Shown here piece after piece: positions 42,988-50,688 of a DNA stretch of 62,828 bases. The notes under the pieces were generated by a model. It made no database searches. It was not told the DNA's origin and was given only the letters and a program-made list of their open reading frames with translations. The translations under genes and the position numbers were made by a program. The DNA is from Candidatus Edwardsiibacteriota bacterium (GTDB taxonomy: Bacteria > Edwardsbacteria > AC1 > EtOH8): contig JAGVNJ010000021.1 in assembly GCA_020053305.1 (NCBI GenBank), forward strand, positions 1 through 62,828, in the 5' to 3' direction. Every line of letters begins with the position of its first letter. Position 1 is the first letter of the stretch.

Positions 42988-43482
42988 CTAGGTCGTCCTA
43001 TAATTGGTATACTGCAGGGCCAAGCCCAGGTCGTCCTCCCGGAACAGGGCGATCACCTTCTGCAGGTCGTCCTTGTCCTTGCCGCTGACCCGCACCTGCT
43101 GATCCTGGATCTGGGCCTGGACCTTGATGCCGCTGGCCTTGATGCGTTTGACCATCTCCTTGGCCTTGTCCATGGGAATGCCCTGCACCAGATTCAGCTC
43201 CTGGCGGATCATGCCCTTGGCGGCGGTATCCACCGGGCCCAGCTCCAGACATTTTACCGACAGCCCGCGCTTGACCATCTTTCCGTAGAGGATGTCCAGC
43301 ATGCTCTTGCGCTTGAACTCGTCGCTGGCCAGCAGGGTGATCTTCTCGGGGCCCAGATCAATCTGGCAGTTGGCGCCCTTGAAATCGAACCGCCCGGTCA
43401 TCTCCTTCTGGGCCATCACCACGGCGTTCTTCATCTCCTGGGCGTCTATCTTGGATACGATATCGAATGAACTTTGGCTCAT
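42988..43482 (-). CDS. yajQ: YajQ-family nucleotide-binding protein
   Basis: A 164-residue UPF0234/YajQ protein with two ferredoxin-like folds. Some homologues bind cyclic di-GMP and act as transcription co-regulators; others bind RNA or ATP. The opening SSFDIVSKIDAQEMKNAV is diagnostic, as are GRFDFKGANCQIDL and the near-terminal KDDLQKVIALFREDDLGLALQYTN. The length is standard. lolA ends 82 bp upstream. Downstream (lower coordinates) is the repeat-filled spacer before pilB, and a link to pilus control through cyclic di-GMP is only a suggestion. Confidence 0.93.
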   Translation of the reverse strand: MSQSSFDIVSKIDAQEMKNAVVMAQKEMTGRFDFKGANCQIDLGPEKITLLASDEFKRKSMLDILYGKMVKRGLSVKCLELGPVDTAAKGMIRQELNLVQGIPMDKAKEMVKRIKASGIKVQAQIQDQQVRVSGKDKDDLQKVIALFREDDLGLALQYTNYRTT

Positions 43483-43564
43483 ATTAGTTATTTGTTATTA
43501 GTTATTGGTTGTGGGTATACTGTGAACTGTAAACCGTGAACTGTCCGCTATACGCTGGCATTTA

Positions 43565-44194
43565 TCAATTGGCGTCAATCAGCTTGGCCTGCTTGGGCAC
43601 TACGAAGTTGAACCGATCTTCCTTGATTCCGGAATTGGTCTTGATCTTGGTGAAGCGGTATTCGCTGGAATTGTCGCTCATGTCCACCACATCTATCCCG
43701 GTGATCTCGTAGGTCTTTTTGTCCACGATCACCTTGACCTCCTTGAACAGTTCCTTGAAATCCGGAATATCCAGCCAACACTGGTAATTTCCGTTGGTCT
43801 TGCAGCCGTTCTTGACCTTCCCGGTCAGCAGCTTACCCAGGGGGTTCAGCAGCACCAGAAAATCCCTGGATTCGGCCAGGTCGGTCCGGATAACCTGTTT
43901 GTCTTTTTCTATGTAAAGCCACAGACTCCTGCCGTCGCAGACGATCTGCTGGGCCTCGGGCTTCTTGATGTCCATCCGCAGTTTGTTGGGGCGCTTCATC
44001 TCCACCTTGCCCTCGAAGCGGTGGCAGGTGCCGGTGGCCGAAGCGCAGGAGATCAGCTCCAGATCGGCCTTGAAATCGGTGACATCCTTGTATCTGGCCC
44101 TGACCTGAGCCATGATCGCCTCCGACTCCTGGGCAAAGGACATCCCAGAGATCAGCAGCAGTACGGCGGCCCACAGGACAGCCATTCTTTTCAT
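43565..44194 (-). CDS. lolA: Outer-membrane lipoprotein carrier protein LolA
   Basis: A periplasmic chaperone that ferries lipoproteins from the inner membrane to the outer membrane. Signal peptide: MKRMAVLWAAVLLLISGMSFA. The mature part has the LolA beta-fold pattern, with FEGKVEMKRPNKLRMDIKKP, then SLWLYIEKDKQVIRTDL and LNPLGKLLTG. A Cys pair (CASATGTC) and two further Cys (GCKTNGNYQC) could form disulfides, which is unusual for the family. It overlaps ftsK's stop by one base. With several lipoproteins in this window, its clients are close at hand. Confidence 0.88.
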   Translation of the reverse strand: MKRMAVLWAAVLLLISGMSFAQESEAIMAQVRARYKDVTDFKADLELISCASATGTCHRFEGKVEMKRPNKLRMDIKKPEAQQIVCDGRSLWLYIEKDKQVIRTDLAESRDFLVLLNPLGKLLTGKVKNGCKTNGNYQCWLDIPDFKELFKEVKVIVDKKTYEITGIDVVDMSDNSSEYRFTKIKTNSGIKEDRFNFVVPKQAKLIDAN

Positions 44195-46407
44195 CAGTCA
44201 GACTCCTGGTTTTTGATTAATACTTCGCGGGCCTTGCTTCCATCGAAGGGGCCCACCACGCCGGCGGCCTCCAGCTGGTCTATCAGCCGGGCCGCCCGGG
44301 AATAGCCCACTTTAAGCCGGCGCTGCAGCAACGAGACCGAGCCCTGCTGGTGTCTGATCACCAGGGCCTGGGCCTCCTCGAAAAGCTCATCCTGCCCTTC
44401 CTCCCCGCCCGATCCCTCGGGCGGCAGAGCCACCTCCATGCTGTATTCGGCATTGTTGTTCTCGGCCCGGTTCTCCGGGGCCGATTCATCCTGTCCCTCA
44501 TTGACTCCGTACCATTCCTTGATAAAGCTGACCACTTTTTCGGTCTCGGCGGTGGAGATGAACGGCCCATGCAGCCGCTGGGGCTCGGCCTTGCCCGGCG
44601 GCATGTACAGCATGTCGCCCCGGCCCAGCAGGGTCTCGGCGCCGTTGGCGTCCAGCACGGTGCGGGAGTCGGTCTTGGAGGCCACCTGGAAGGCGATCCG
44701 GGCCGGGAAATTGGCCTTGATCACCCCGGTGATGACATCCACCGAAGGCCGCTGGGTGGCCAGGATCAGGTGGATGCCCACCGCCCGCGACATCTGGGCC
44801 AGCTTGGCTATACGACTCTCAATCTCCGAGGCCTCGCGGGAAAGCATCAGATCAGCCAGTTCATCTATCACTATAAGCAGATACGACATCTTTTTGTCGG
44901 ATTTGCGGTTATAGTCGCTGATATTGCGGCACCCCTCCTTGGCCAGCACCCGGTAACGGGCATCCATCTCGCTTACCGCCAGGCGGAACACCTGCACCAC
45001 CTCCTGGGAGTCGGTCACCACCCCCTCGATGGTCCGGGTGACCGGCTGGTCGCCGGTATTCTCCACCTTGTACTGGAATTGCAGATGCGGTATGCCGCGG
45101 TAGATGGACAGTTCGATCCGCTTGGGGTCGATCATGATGAAATGCAGATCCTCCGGGGTGCACAGGTACAGCAGGCTGGTGATGATGGTGTTCAAACAGA
45201 CGCTCTTCCCCGAGCCGGTGGAGCCGGCGATCAGTATGTGGGGCATCTCCGACAGGTCGGTCGAAAAGGACTCGCCGGTGATGGTCTTGCCCAGGGCCAT
45301 GGTCAGCGGCCCATCCTGGGTCCTGAAATTGCCGGATAAAAAGAGGTCCTTCAGCATCACCAGCTTGCGGTGTCTGTTGGGGATCTCGATCCCCACCACC
45401 CCCTTGCCCGGTATGGGGGCCAGGATGCGGATGCGGTGGGCCTGCATGGCCAGGGCCAAATCATCGGACAGGTTGGATATCTGGTTGACCTTGACCCCGG
45501 GGGCCGGCTTGAACTCATAGCGGGTGACCACCGGGCCGGTGTAGCGGTCGGTGATCTCGCCCTCGATGCCGAATTCCTTTAGCTTCTCCAGCAGGATCTC
45601 GGTCTTGTCCTCCTCCTCGATCTCGGCCTTGTCCCGGTCGTCCTCCAGCAGCGCCAGCAGGCGGCTCTGGTAATCGTTGCCCAGCTTGGTAAGCCGGGGC
45701 TTGGGCTCGGCCTTGGGTTTGGATTGTTCCTTGGGCTGGGCCGGTTTTACCGGCTGGGCCGGATCTTCGGCAGGCATCTCCGGCTCATCCGGCTGTTCAT
45801 CCTTCGGGGCCGGTTTCTTTTTAAAGGTCAATTCCTTGGGGGCCTCCTGGGCCTTTTTAAGCCGGTCCTTGACCGGCTTGACCGCAATGTTGAGCCAGTT
45901 TTGAAAGTTTACCTCGGTCCCCACCAACAGCAGGATCAGGAAAAGGCCGGAGATTATCAGCCAGCTTCCCACCGGACCGAAGCTATTACGGGCCAGATCG
46001 GATAAAAAGACGCCCAGCAAACCGCCCCCGGCCAAGGAGCCGGTGTAATACGAGACATGCAACAGTCCGATGGTGGCCAGACACAACAGAGTGAAGGCCA
46101 TCAGCAACAGGCTGTTGATGATGGAACGGCCCAGGGCCTTATGCCTCAGCCAGATCCATCCCCAGATCAGCAGCAGCGCCGTCAGCATGAAGCCGGCGTA
46201 GCCCAGCAGATGAACCGCGCCGTAGGCCAGCATATCTCCCAAGGGTCCGCCCCAGTTGACCCGGGCCCAGTCCTGGTGCCATTGGTGGCTGTCGCTCCCG
46301 GAAAAAGAAACCAGGCCCACCAGCAGGAACAGGCCCAGGATCATCACCGACAGCCCGAAGATCTCCCGGCCGCGGCTTATTTTTTTCTTATTTTCTTGGG
46401 ATTTCAT
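44194..46407 (-). CDS. ftsK: DNA translocase FtsK/SpoIIIE
   Basis: A membrane-anchored ATPase that pumps chromosomal DNA through the division septum. The N-terminal part (residues 1-170) has four hydrophobic spans, for example IFGLSVMILGLFLLVGLVSF. A Pro/Glu/Lys-rich linker follows (about 190-240). The motor has Walker A GSTGSGKSVCLN (about residue 398) and Walker B LLIVIDELADLM. The C-terminal gamma winged helix, SLLQRRLKVGYSRAARLIDQLEAAG, reads the KOPS polarity sequences. 737 residues is a common size. The gene starts downstream of the broken lipoprotein and overlaps lolA. Confidence 0.96.
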   Translation of the reverse strand: MKSQENKKKISRGREIFGLSVMILGLFLLVGLVSFSGSDSHQWHQDWARVNWGGPLGDMLAYGAVHLLGYAGFMLTALLLIWGWIWLRHKALGRSIINSLLLMAFTLLCLATIGLLHVSYYTGSLAGGGLLGVFLSDLARNSFGPVGSWLIISGLFLILLLVGTEVNFQNWLNIAVKPVKDRLKKAQEAPKELTFKKKPAPKDEQPDEPEMPAEDPAQPVKPAQPKEQSKPKAEPKPRLTKLGNDYQSRLLALLEDDRDKAEIEEEDKTEILLEKLKEFGIEGEITDRYTGPVVTRYEFKPAPGVKVNQISNLSDDLALAMQAHRIRILAPIPGKGVVGIEIPNRHRKLVMLKDLFLSGNFRTQDGPLTMALGKTITGESFSTDLSEMPHILIAGSTGSGKSVCLNTIITSLLYLCTPEDLHFIMIDPKRIELSIYRGIPHLQFQYKVENTGDQPVTRTIEGVVTDSQEVVQVFRLAVSEMDARYRVLAKEGCRNISDYNRKSDKKMSYLLIVIDELADLMLSREASEIESRIAKLAQMSRAVGIHLILATQRPSVDVITGVIKANFPARIAFQVASKTDSRTVLDANGAETLLGRGDMLYMPPGKAEPQRLHGPFISTAETEKVVSFIKEWYGVNEGQDESAPENRAENNNAEYSMEVALPPEGSGGEEGQDELFEEAQALVIRHQQGSVSLLQRRLKVGYSRAARLIDQLEAAGVVGPFDGSKAREVLIKNQESD

Positions 46408-46562
46408 TTATTAACCCGGTCAATATATTTGTTGCATTCTCTTGCCGCTTTCATACAAACCAAATGGGCAACGGCACTAATTACAGCTTGATTACATTGA
46501 TAAGGTGTCCGTCTAAAGTTTTATTAGCGTGTTCTATACTGTTTCTTAATAGGCGGATAATT

Positions 46563-47005
46563 TTACTCAATTCTTTTCACGTCTAAGTAATTTGGTCCGC
46601 CGTCAACCGGATAACCGTTAACTAATTCACCTTTCACTCTAACTTTTTTATTCATATAGTCATCCAATTCGATTGTGTCGCTTTTTAAGGCATATATAGT
46701 TTTACCGTTTGAATCTGCCAGTATATGAGTGCCATATTGATATGTTGTTATGCCTTGTTTTTTTATGGTTCCATCAGATGAAATACCATAATTTATATCT
46801 GGTCCTGTTGGTAGGTTTGCGCAACTTATTACTCCGGCAATTAAATAGGTCAATAATTCCTGTTGTCATGCCATTGAAGAATGGCATCCAGGCCTGGATT
46901 CCCGCTTTCGCGGGAATGACAAATTGCTGTATTAAGTTGCCGAAGTAATAATATAAGTAATGTTGCAAATAGGCTGACAATCCGAAGGCGATTAAAGTTA
47001 TTCAT
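46563..47005 (-). pseudogene. Small lipoprotein gene split by a TA-flanked miniature element
   Basis: An ATG at 47005, with GGAGG about nine bases ahead, starts MNNFNRLRIVSLFATLLIL. The frame then runs into inserted DNA and stops. After the insert the frame resumes to give the 80-odd residues ending YLDVKRIE. Removing the 120-bp core at 46829-46948 and one TA restores a single 107-codon frame with FATLLILSCANLPTGP, a lipoprotein signal with its cysteine. The mature part (KKQGITTYQYGTHILADSNG, IELDDYMNKKVRVKG) may be a small OB-like domain. AT-rich composition suggests a foreign gene. As it stands, no exported product is expected. Confidence 0.8.
46829..46948. mobile_element. MITE copy 1 (120 bp, TA target duplication)
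   Basis: Terminal inverted repeats TTACTCCGGCAA and TTGCCGAAGTAA, one mismatch apart, flanked by TA on each side (46827-46828, 46949-46950). The middle holds an ATTCCC-N8-GGGAAT palindrome (46898-46917) and a tgccatt/aatggca inverted repeat. No transposase is encoded. The TA duplication is what IS630/Tc1-mariner-type enzymes make. Confidence 0.8.
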
Positions 47006-47096
47006 ACAGTAATCCTCCTTTTTTATTCCACCCAATATCACAATTATAAAAAGCCCTTCTATGTGCTCGAAAACGGCATCAAACAAGTGCTTTTCG

Positions 47097-47816
47097 CTAT
47101 GATTTCACTATCCGGCCGTCCTTGAATACCGGCACGGTTTTGGAAATATCCAGCTGGGAAGCATATTTCAGATCCTCCAGGTAGCCCAAGGAGATCAGAT
47201 ACTCACCGTGCTGGCTTTGTTTGAAAGCCTTCAGCAGGGACTTGCCCTCTTTTTTATAAAGGGAGACGGCCATCCTGGCGCCGTCGCTGAGGATGGCCTC
47301 CGGATTGCCTTCCCAGACCAGCCCGGCCAGCAGCCCGGCGCAAAGCATATCCTCCAGGGAGAAGCGTCCCAGCTTTCCGGAACAGATCAGCAGAATGTCG
47401 CTGCCGCCGGAGGCCAGAAATTCGGCCACCGCCCCGGCATTCGAGAACCCGGCGATGGAAAGCACCGTTGCCGGCTTGGCCCGGGAGATGACCGAGGTGC
47501 CGTTGGTGGTGGACATCAGCAGAGTCTTATTTTTTACCACCGGCTCGGTGAACTCCAGCGGGGAGTTTCCCAGGTCGAAGCCGTTGATCTTGTTGCCCTC
47601 GCGCTCCCCGCACAGGGTCACGTTCTCCCGGCCCAAAGTCTCGGCCAGCCGGGTGGCCTCCTCCACGCTGGGGCAGGGAATGATGTCGCGGCATCCGGCA
47701 TCCAGGGCCGCCACCATGGTGGTGGTGGCCCGGAGCACGTCTATCACCGCGACCCAGCGGCCCGACAGGTTGATATCGCTCAGCTCGGAGGGGGTTAAAA
47801 TTACGTCTATCTGCAC
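47097..47816 (-). CDS. comB: 2-phosphosulfolactate phosphatase family protein
   Basis: A 239-residue ComB-family protein. Characterised members remove phosphate from 2-phosphosulfolactate in coenzyme M synthesis, but many bacteria carry comB without the rest of that pathway. Family motifs include VIDVLRATTTMVAALDAGC near residues 24-42, LCGEREGNKINGFDLGNSP, LLMSTTNGTSVI and LICSGKLGRFSLEDMLCAG. It lies 4 bp after pilT in the operon that starts with the TPR gene. No other coenzyme M gene is in the window, so the physiological substrate is open. Confidence 0.88.
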   Translation of the reverse strand: MQIDVILTPSELSDINLSGRWVAVIDVLRATTTMVAALDAGCRDIIPCPSVEEATRLAETLGRENVTLCGEREGNKINGFDLGNSPLEFTEPVVKNKTLLMSTTNGTSVISRAKPATVLSIAGFSNAGAVAEFLASGGSDILLICSGKLGRFSLEDMLCAGLLAGLVWEGNPEAILSDGARMAVSLYKKEGKSLLKAFKQSQHGEYLISLGYLEDLKYASQLDISKTVPVFKDGRIVKS

Positions 47817-47820
47817 TGCT

Positions 47821-48939
47821 TTATTTCTTGGTGGTTGACGGATCGAAAGTATCCCAGCCCCGGGAATCGGTGGACTCGATGCCCCTCAGGCGGAGCTTGA
47901 ATTCGTCGGGGTTGGTGACGCTCTGGATGGCGGTTTCATAGGTGATCAGGCCGTCCCGGTAATGCTTCATGATCGACTGGTCGAATGACTGCATGCCGTA
48001 TTGGGAGCTGCCCTCCTGGATCAGTTGGGGGATATCCAGGGTCTTTACCGGGTCCAGCAAATAATCCCTGATGGTCTGATTGTTGATCATCACCTCCACC
48101 GCCGGGACCCGCCCCTTGCCGTCGGCCCGGGGCAGCAGCCGGAGAGAGATCACCCCCACCAGGGTGGCCGACAGCAGCACCCTGACGTGCTCATGCTGGT
48201 GCGGCGGGAAGAAGGAGATGATGCGGTTGATGGTCTCCGGGGCGTTCAGGGTGTGCAGGGTGCTGAACACCATGTGCCCGGTGTCGGCCGCCTGCAACGC
48301 GGTGGCCAGGGTGGTCTTGTCCCGGATCTCCCCGATCAATATCACGTCCGGGTCCTGCCGCAGCACATGCTTTAAAGCCGCGGCGAAGGTCTTGGTGTCG
48401 GTGCCTATCTCCCGCTGGCTGATCAGGGATTTCTTGTCCCGGAAGATGAATTCGATGGGATCCTCCACCGTGATGATGTTGCGGTTCTCGGTCTCGTTGA
48501 TGAACTCCAGCATCGAGGCCAGGGTGGTGGATTTGCCCGATCCGGTGGTCCCGGTCACCAGCAGCAGCCCCCGGTTGCTGAGGGCCAGCTCCTTGGTTAT
48601 CGGCGGCAGCATCAGCTCGTCAACCTTCTTGATGTTGAAGGGAATGGCCCTCATGGCCAGGGCCACCGAGCCCCGCTGCATGTAGACGTTGACCCGGAAG
48701 CGGCCCAGTCCGGCCACCCCCATGGAGAAGTCCAGCTCCTTCTCATCGGCGAACATCTGCTGCTGGTCCTTGGGCATCAGCTGCAGGGCCACCTGGCGCA
48801 GCTCCTCCGGCGACAGCGGAGCCTCCTCCAGGGGGCGCAGAAACCCGTCGACCCTCAGCACCGGGGGAAGCCCGGCCTTGAGATGCAGGTCCGAGGCGTT
48901 CTCCTTGACCATCCGTTCCAGGGTTCTTTTAAGATCCAT
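47821..48939 (-). CDS. pilT: Twitching motility/pilus retraction ATPase
   Basis: A hexameric ATPase that powers pilus retraction (372 residues). The PAS-like N-terminal part has ASDLHLKAGLPPVLRVDGFL. Walker A is GTTGSGKSTTLASML (about 131-145). The Asp and His boxes are VEDPIEFIF and FSTLHTLNAPET. Walker B is DPDVILIGEIRD. SQYGMQSFDQSIMKHYRDGL near the C-terminus is PilT-type, and the PilB zinc site is absent. It sits between efp (6 bp upstream) and comB (4 bp downstream). Confidence 0.94.
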   Translation of the reverse strand: MDLKRTLERMVKENASDLHLKAGLPPVLRVDGFLRPLEEAPLSPEELRQVALQLMPKDQQQMFADEKELDFSMGVAGLGRFRVNVYMQRGSVALAMRAIPFNIKKVDELMLPPITKELALSNRGLLLVTGTTGSGKSTTLASMLEFINETENRNIITVEDPIEFIFRDKKSLISQREIGTDTKTFAAALKHVLRQDPDVILIGEIRDKTTLATALQAADTGHMVFSTLHTLNAPETINRIISFFPPHQHEHVRVLLSATLVGVISLRLLPRADGKGRVPAVEVMINNQTIRDYLLDPVKTLDIPQLIQEGSSQYGMQSFDQSIMKHYRDGLITYETAIQSVTNPDEFKLRLRGIESTDSRGWDTFDPSTTKK

Positions 48940-48945
48940 CTTCTA

Positions 48946-49503
48946 TCACACTCTTTCCAAATATTTTCCGGTCCGGGTATCTATTTTGAGCACGTTTCCT
49001 TCGTTGATGAACAGCGGGACCTGGGCCACCAGACCCGATTCCAGGGTGGCCGGCTTGGTCACCGACGAGGCGGTGTCGCCCTTGAAGCCGGGATCGGTCT
49101 GCACCACCTTCAATTCCACCGACATGGGCACCTCCACCCCGATGACCTCCTCCTTGTTCATCAGCACCTGGACCTCCATGTTCTCCTTGAAGTAAAGCTT
49201 GATGTCATGAACCATCTCCTCGGGCAGCTCCATCTGCTCGTAGGACTGGGTATCCATGAAATTATAGGTCGAGCCGTCGTTGTACAGATACTGCATCTTG
49301 CGGCGCTCCAGCCGGACCTCGGTTAGCGATTCCCCGGAGCGGTAGGTGCGGTCGATCACCGCGCCGGTCCTGACGTTCTTCAATTTTGTCCGGACAAAAG
49401 CCCCGCCCTTGCCGGGCTTGACGTGCTGGAACTCCACCAGGTAGAACAAAACCCCGTCTATATTCAGCGCCATGCCGGTCCTGAAATCTGCTGTGGATGC
49501 CAA
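48946..49503 (-). CDS. efp: Elongation factor P
   Basis: EF-P relieves ribosome stalling at polyproline. The 185 residues hold the KOW-like N-terminal domain and two OB domains. The tip loop HVKPGKGGAFVRTK has the lysine (Lys32) that is post-translationally modified in lysine-type EF-Ps; no epmA or epmB is in the window. The C-terminal domain carries GFKGDTASSVTKPATLESG and ends DTRTGKYLERV. The start is TTG at 49503 with GGAGG ahead. The neighbouring TPR protein has many Pro residues, so EF-P dependence of its translation is possible. Confidence 0.96.
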   Translation of the reverse strand: MASTADFRTGMALNIDGVLFYLVEFQHVKPGKGGAFVRTKLKNVRTGAVIDRTYRSGESLTEVRLERRKMQYLYNDGSTYNFMDTQSYEQMELPEEMVHDIKLYFKENMEVQVLMNKEEVIGVEVPMSVELKVVQTDPGFKGDTASSVTKPATLESGLVAQVPLFINEGNVLKIDTRTGKYLERV

Positions 49504-49531
49504 AACTTACCTCCTTAGGATTTAATTCGTT

Positions 49532-50608
49532 CTATGCTTTGATGGTTATCAATTTTTTGGTCGATCTGCTCAATATCCGGCAGCCCACCTTGGCGACCAC
49601 CACCAGGTCCTCGATCCGGACCCCACCCCAGCCCGGAAGGTAGATGCCCGGCTCGACGGTGACAACGGAATTCTCCGGCAGGGGGTTCTCGGATTTCATG
49701 CCCACTCCGGGAGCCTCGTGGACCGCCAGGCCCACCCCATGCCCCAAGCCGTGTCCGTAGTATTTCCCGTAGCCGGCGTCGTTGATGATTTTACGGGCGG
49801 CCTGGTCGGCCTCCCGCCCCTTGACCCCGGCCCTGACCGCTTTCAGCCCGGCGGCCTGAGCCTGGGTGACGATATCGTATATTTTGAGATGCTTCTCGGT
49901 GGGGCGGCCCAGGCACACCGTCCGGGTCATGTCAGAGTGGTAGCCCTGGTAGATGGCCCCGAAATCCAGCACGATGAAATCGCCTTTCCGCACCTTGCGT
50001 TCCCCCGGCTGGGCGTGGGGCAGAGCCCCGTTGGGCCCGGAGCCCACGATGCTGTCGAAGGAGGGATTGGTGGATCCTAGCAGCTTCAGGGTATGGTCCA
50101 GCTGGGCGGCGATCATTCTCTCGGTCAGGCCGGGCTTGATGAACTTAATCATCCTGGCAAAGGCCTGATCGGCTATCCGGGCGGCCCTGGCGATCTTCTG
50201 GATCTCATCGCTGGTTTTCACCTGGCGCAGGTCTTCGGCCATCCCGCTTACCGGGATGAGTTTCTTCCTCGGGGCCAGTTTCTGCAGCTGCAGAAACTGG
50301 GCATAGCTAAGGCTCTGCTCCTCGATGCCGATCTTTTTGGCTTTTACAAAAGCCGGCAGACTGGTGAGCTCCTCCAGCAGGCTGTTTGCTATGATATTGA
50401 TCCTGGCCCCTTTTACCTCCTTGGCCGACTGCTCCTGGTATCTGAAGTCGGTCAGAAAATCCGCCCCCCGGGAATTCACCAGCAGCATACCGGAACTGCC
50501 GGAATATCCCGCCAGGTACCTGATGTTAAGCAGGTTGGTGAACAGCATGGCATCCAGCTTCTTCAGATCCAGGGACTTTTTAATATTATTGATGCGGTGG
50601 TTGACCAT
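49532..50608 (-). CDS. Xaa-Pro aminopeptidase (M24 family)
   Basis: A 358-residue dinuclear-metal peptidase that removes N-terminal residues before proline. A creatinase-like N-terminal domain (to about 130) precedes the pita-bread domain. Metal ligands are visible in VLDFGAIYQGYHSDMTRT (two Asp), GHGLGHGVGLAVHEAPG (His), TVEPGIYLPGWGG (Glu) and GVRIEDLV (Glu). It lies 28 bp before efp. An aminopeptidase P-type gene next to efp is a common bacterial pairing. Confidence 0.93.
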   Translation of the reverse strand: MVNHRINNIKKSLDLKKLDAMLFTNLLNIRYLAGYSGSSGMLLVNSRGADFLTDFRYQEQSAKEVKGARINIIANSLLEELTSLPAFVKAKKIGIEEQSLSYAQFLQLQKLAPRKKLIPVSGMAEDLRQVKTSDEIQKIARAARIADQAFARMIKFIKPGLTERMIAAQLDHTLKLLGSTNPSFDSIVGSGPNGALPHAQPGERKVRKGDFIVLDFGAIYQGYHSDMTRTVCLGRPTEKHLKIYDIVTQAQAAGLKAVRAGVKGREADQAARKIINDAGYGKYYGHGLGHGVGLAVHEAPGVGMKSENPLPENSVVTVEPGIYLPGWGGVRIEDLVVVAKVGCRILSRSTKKLITIKA

Positions 50609-50688
50609 TAAATGTAACTCCTTAATATTTCATCAGCGAAAGCGGCCCGCCCCGGGGCCCTTTTAAAACAGCCGGCATCAGGTTATTG

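Noticed and set aside
46408-46562. Short frames before ftsK, for example one ending ARECNKYIDRVNK and a TTG-started 29-residue peptide
   Set aside because: Too short, no conserved feature and no clear ribosome site. They may be remnants in the AT-rich island.
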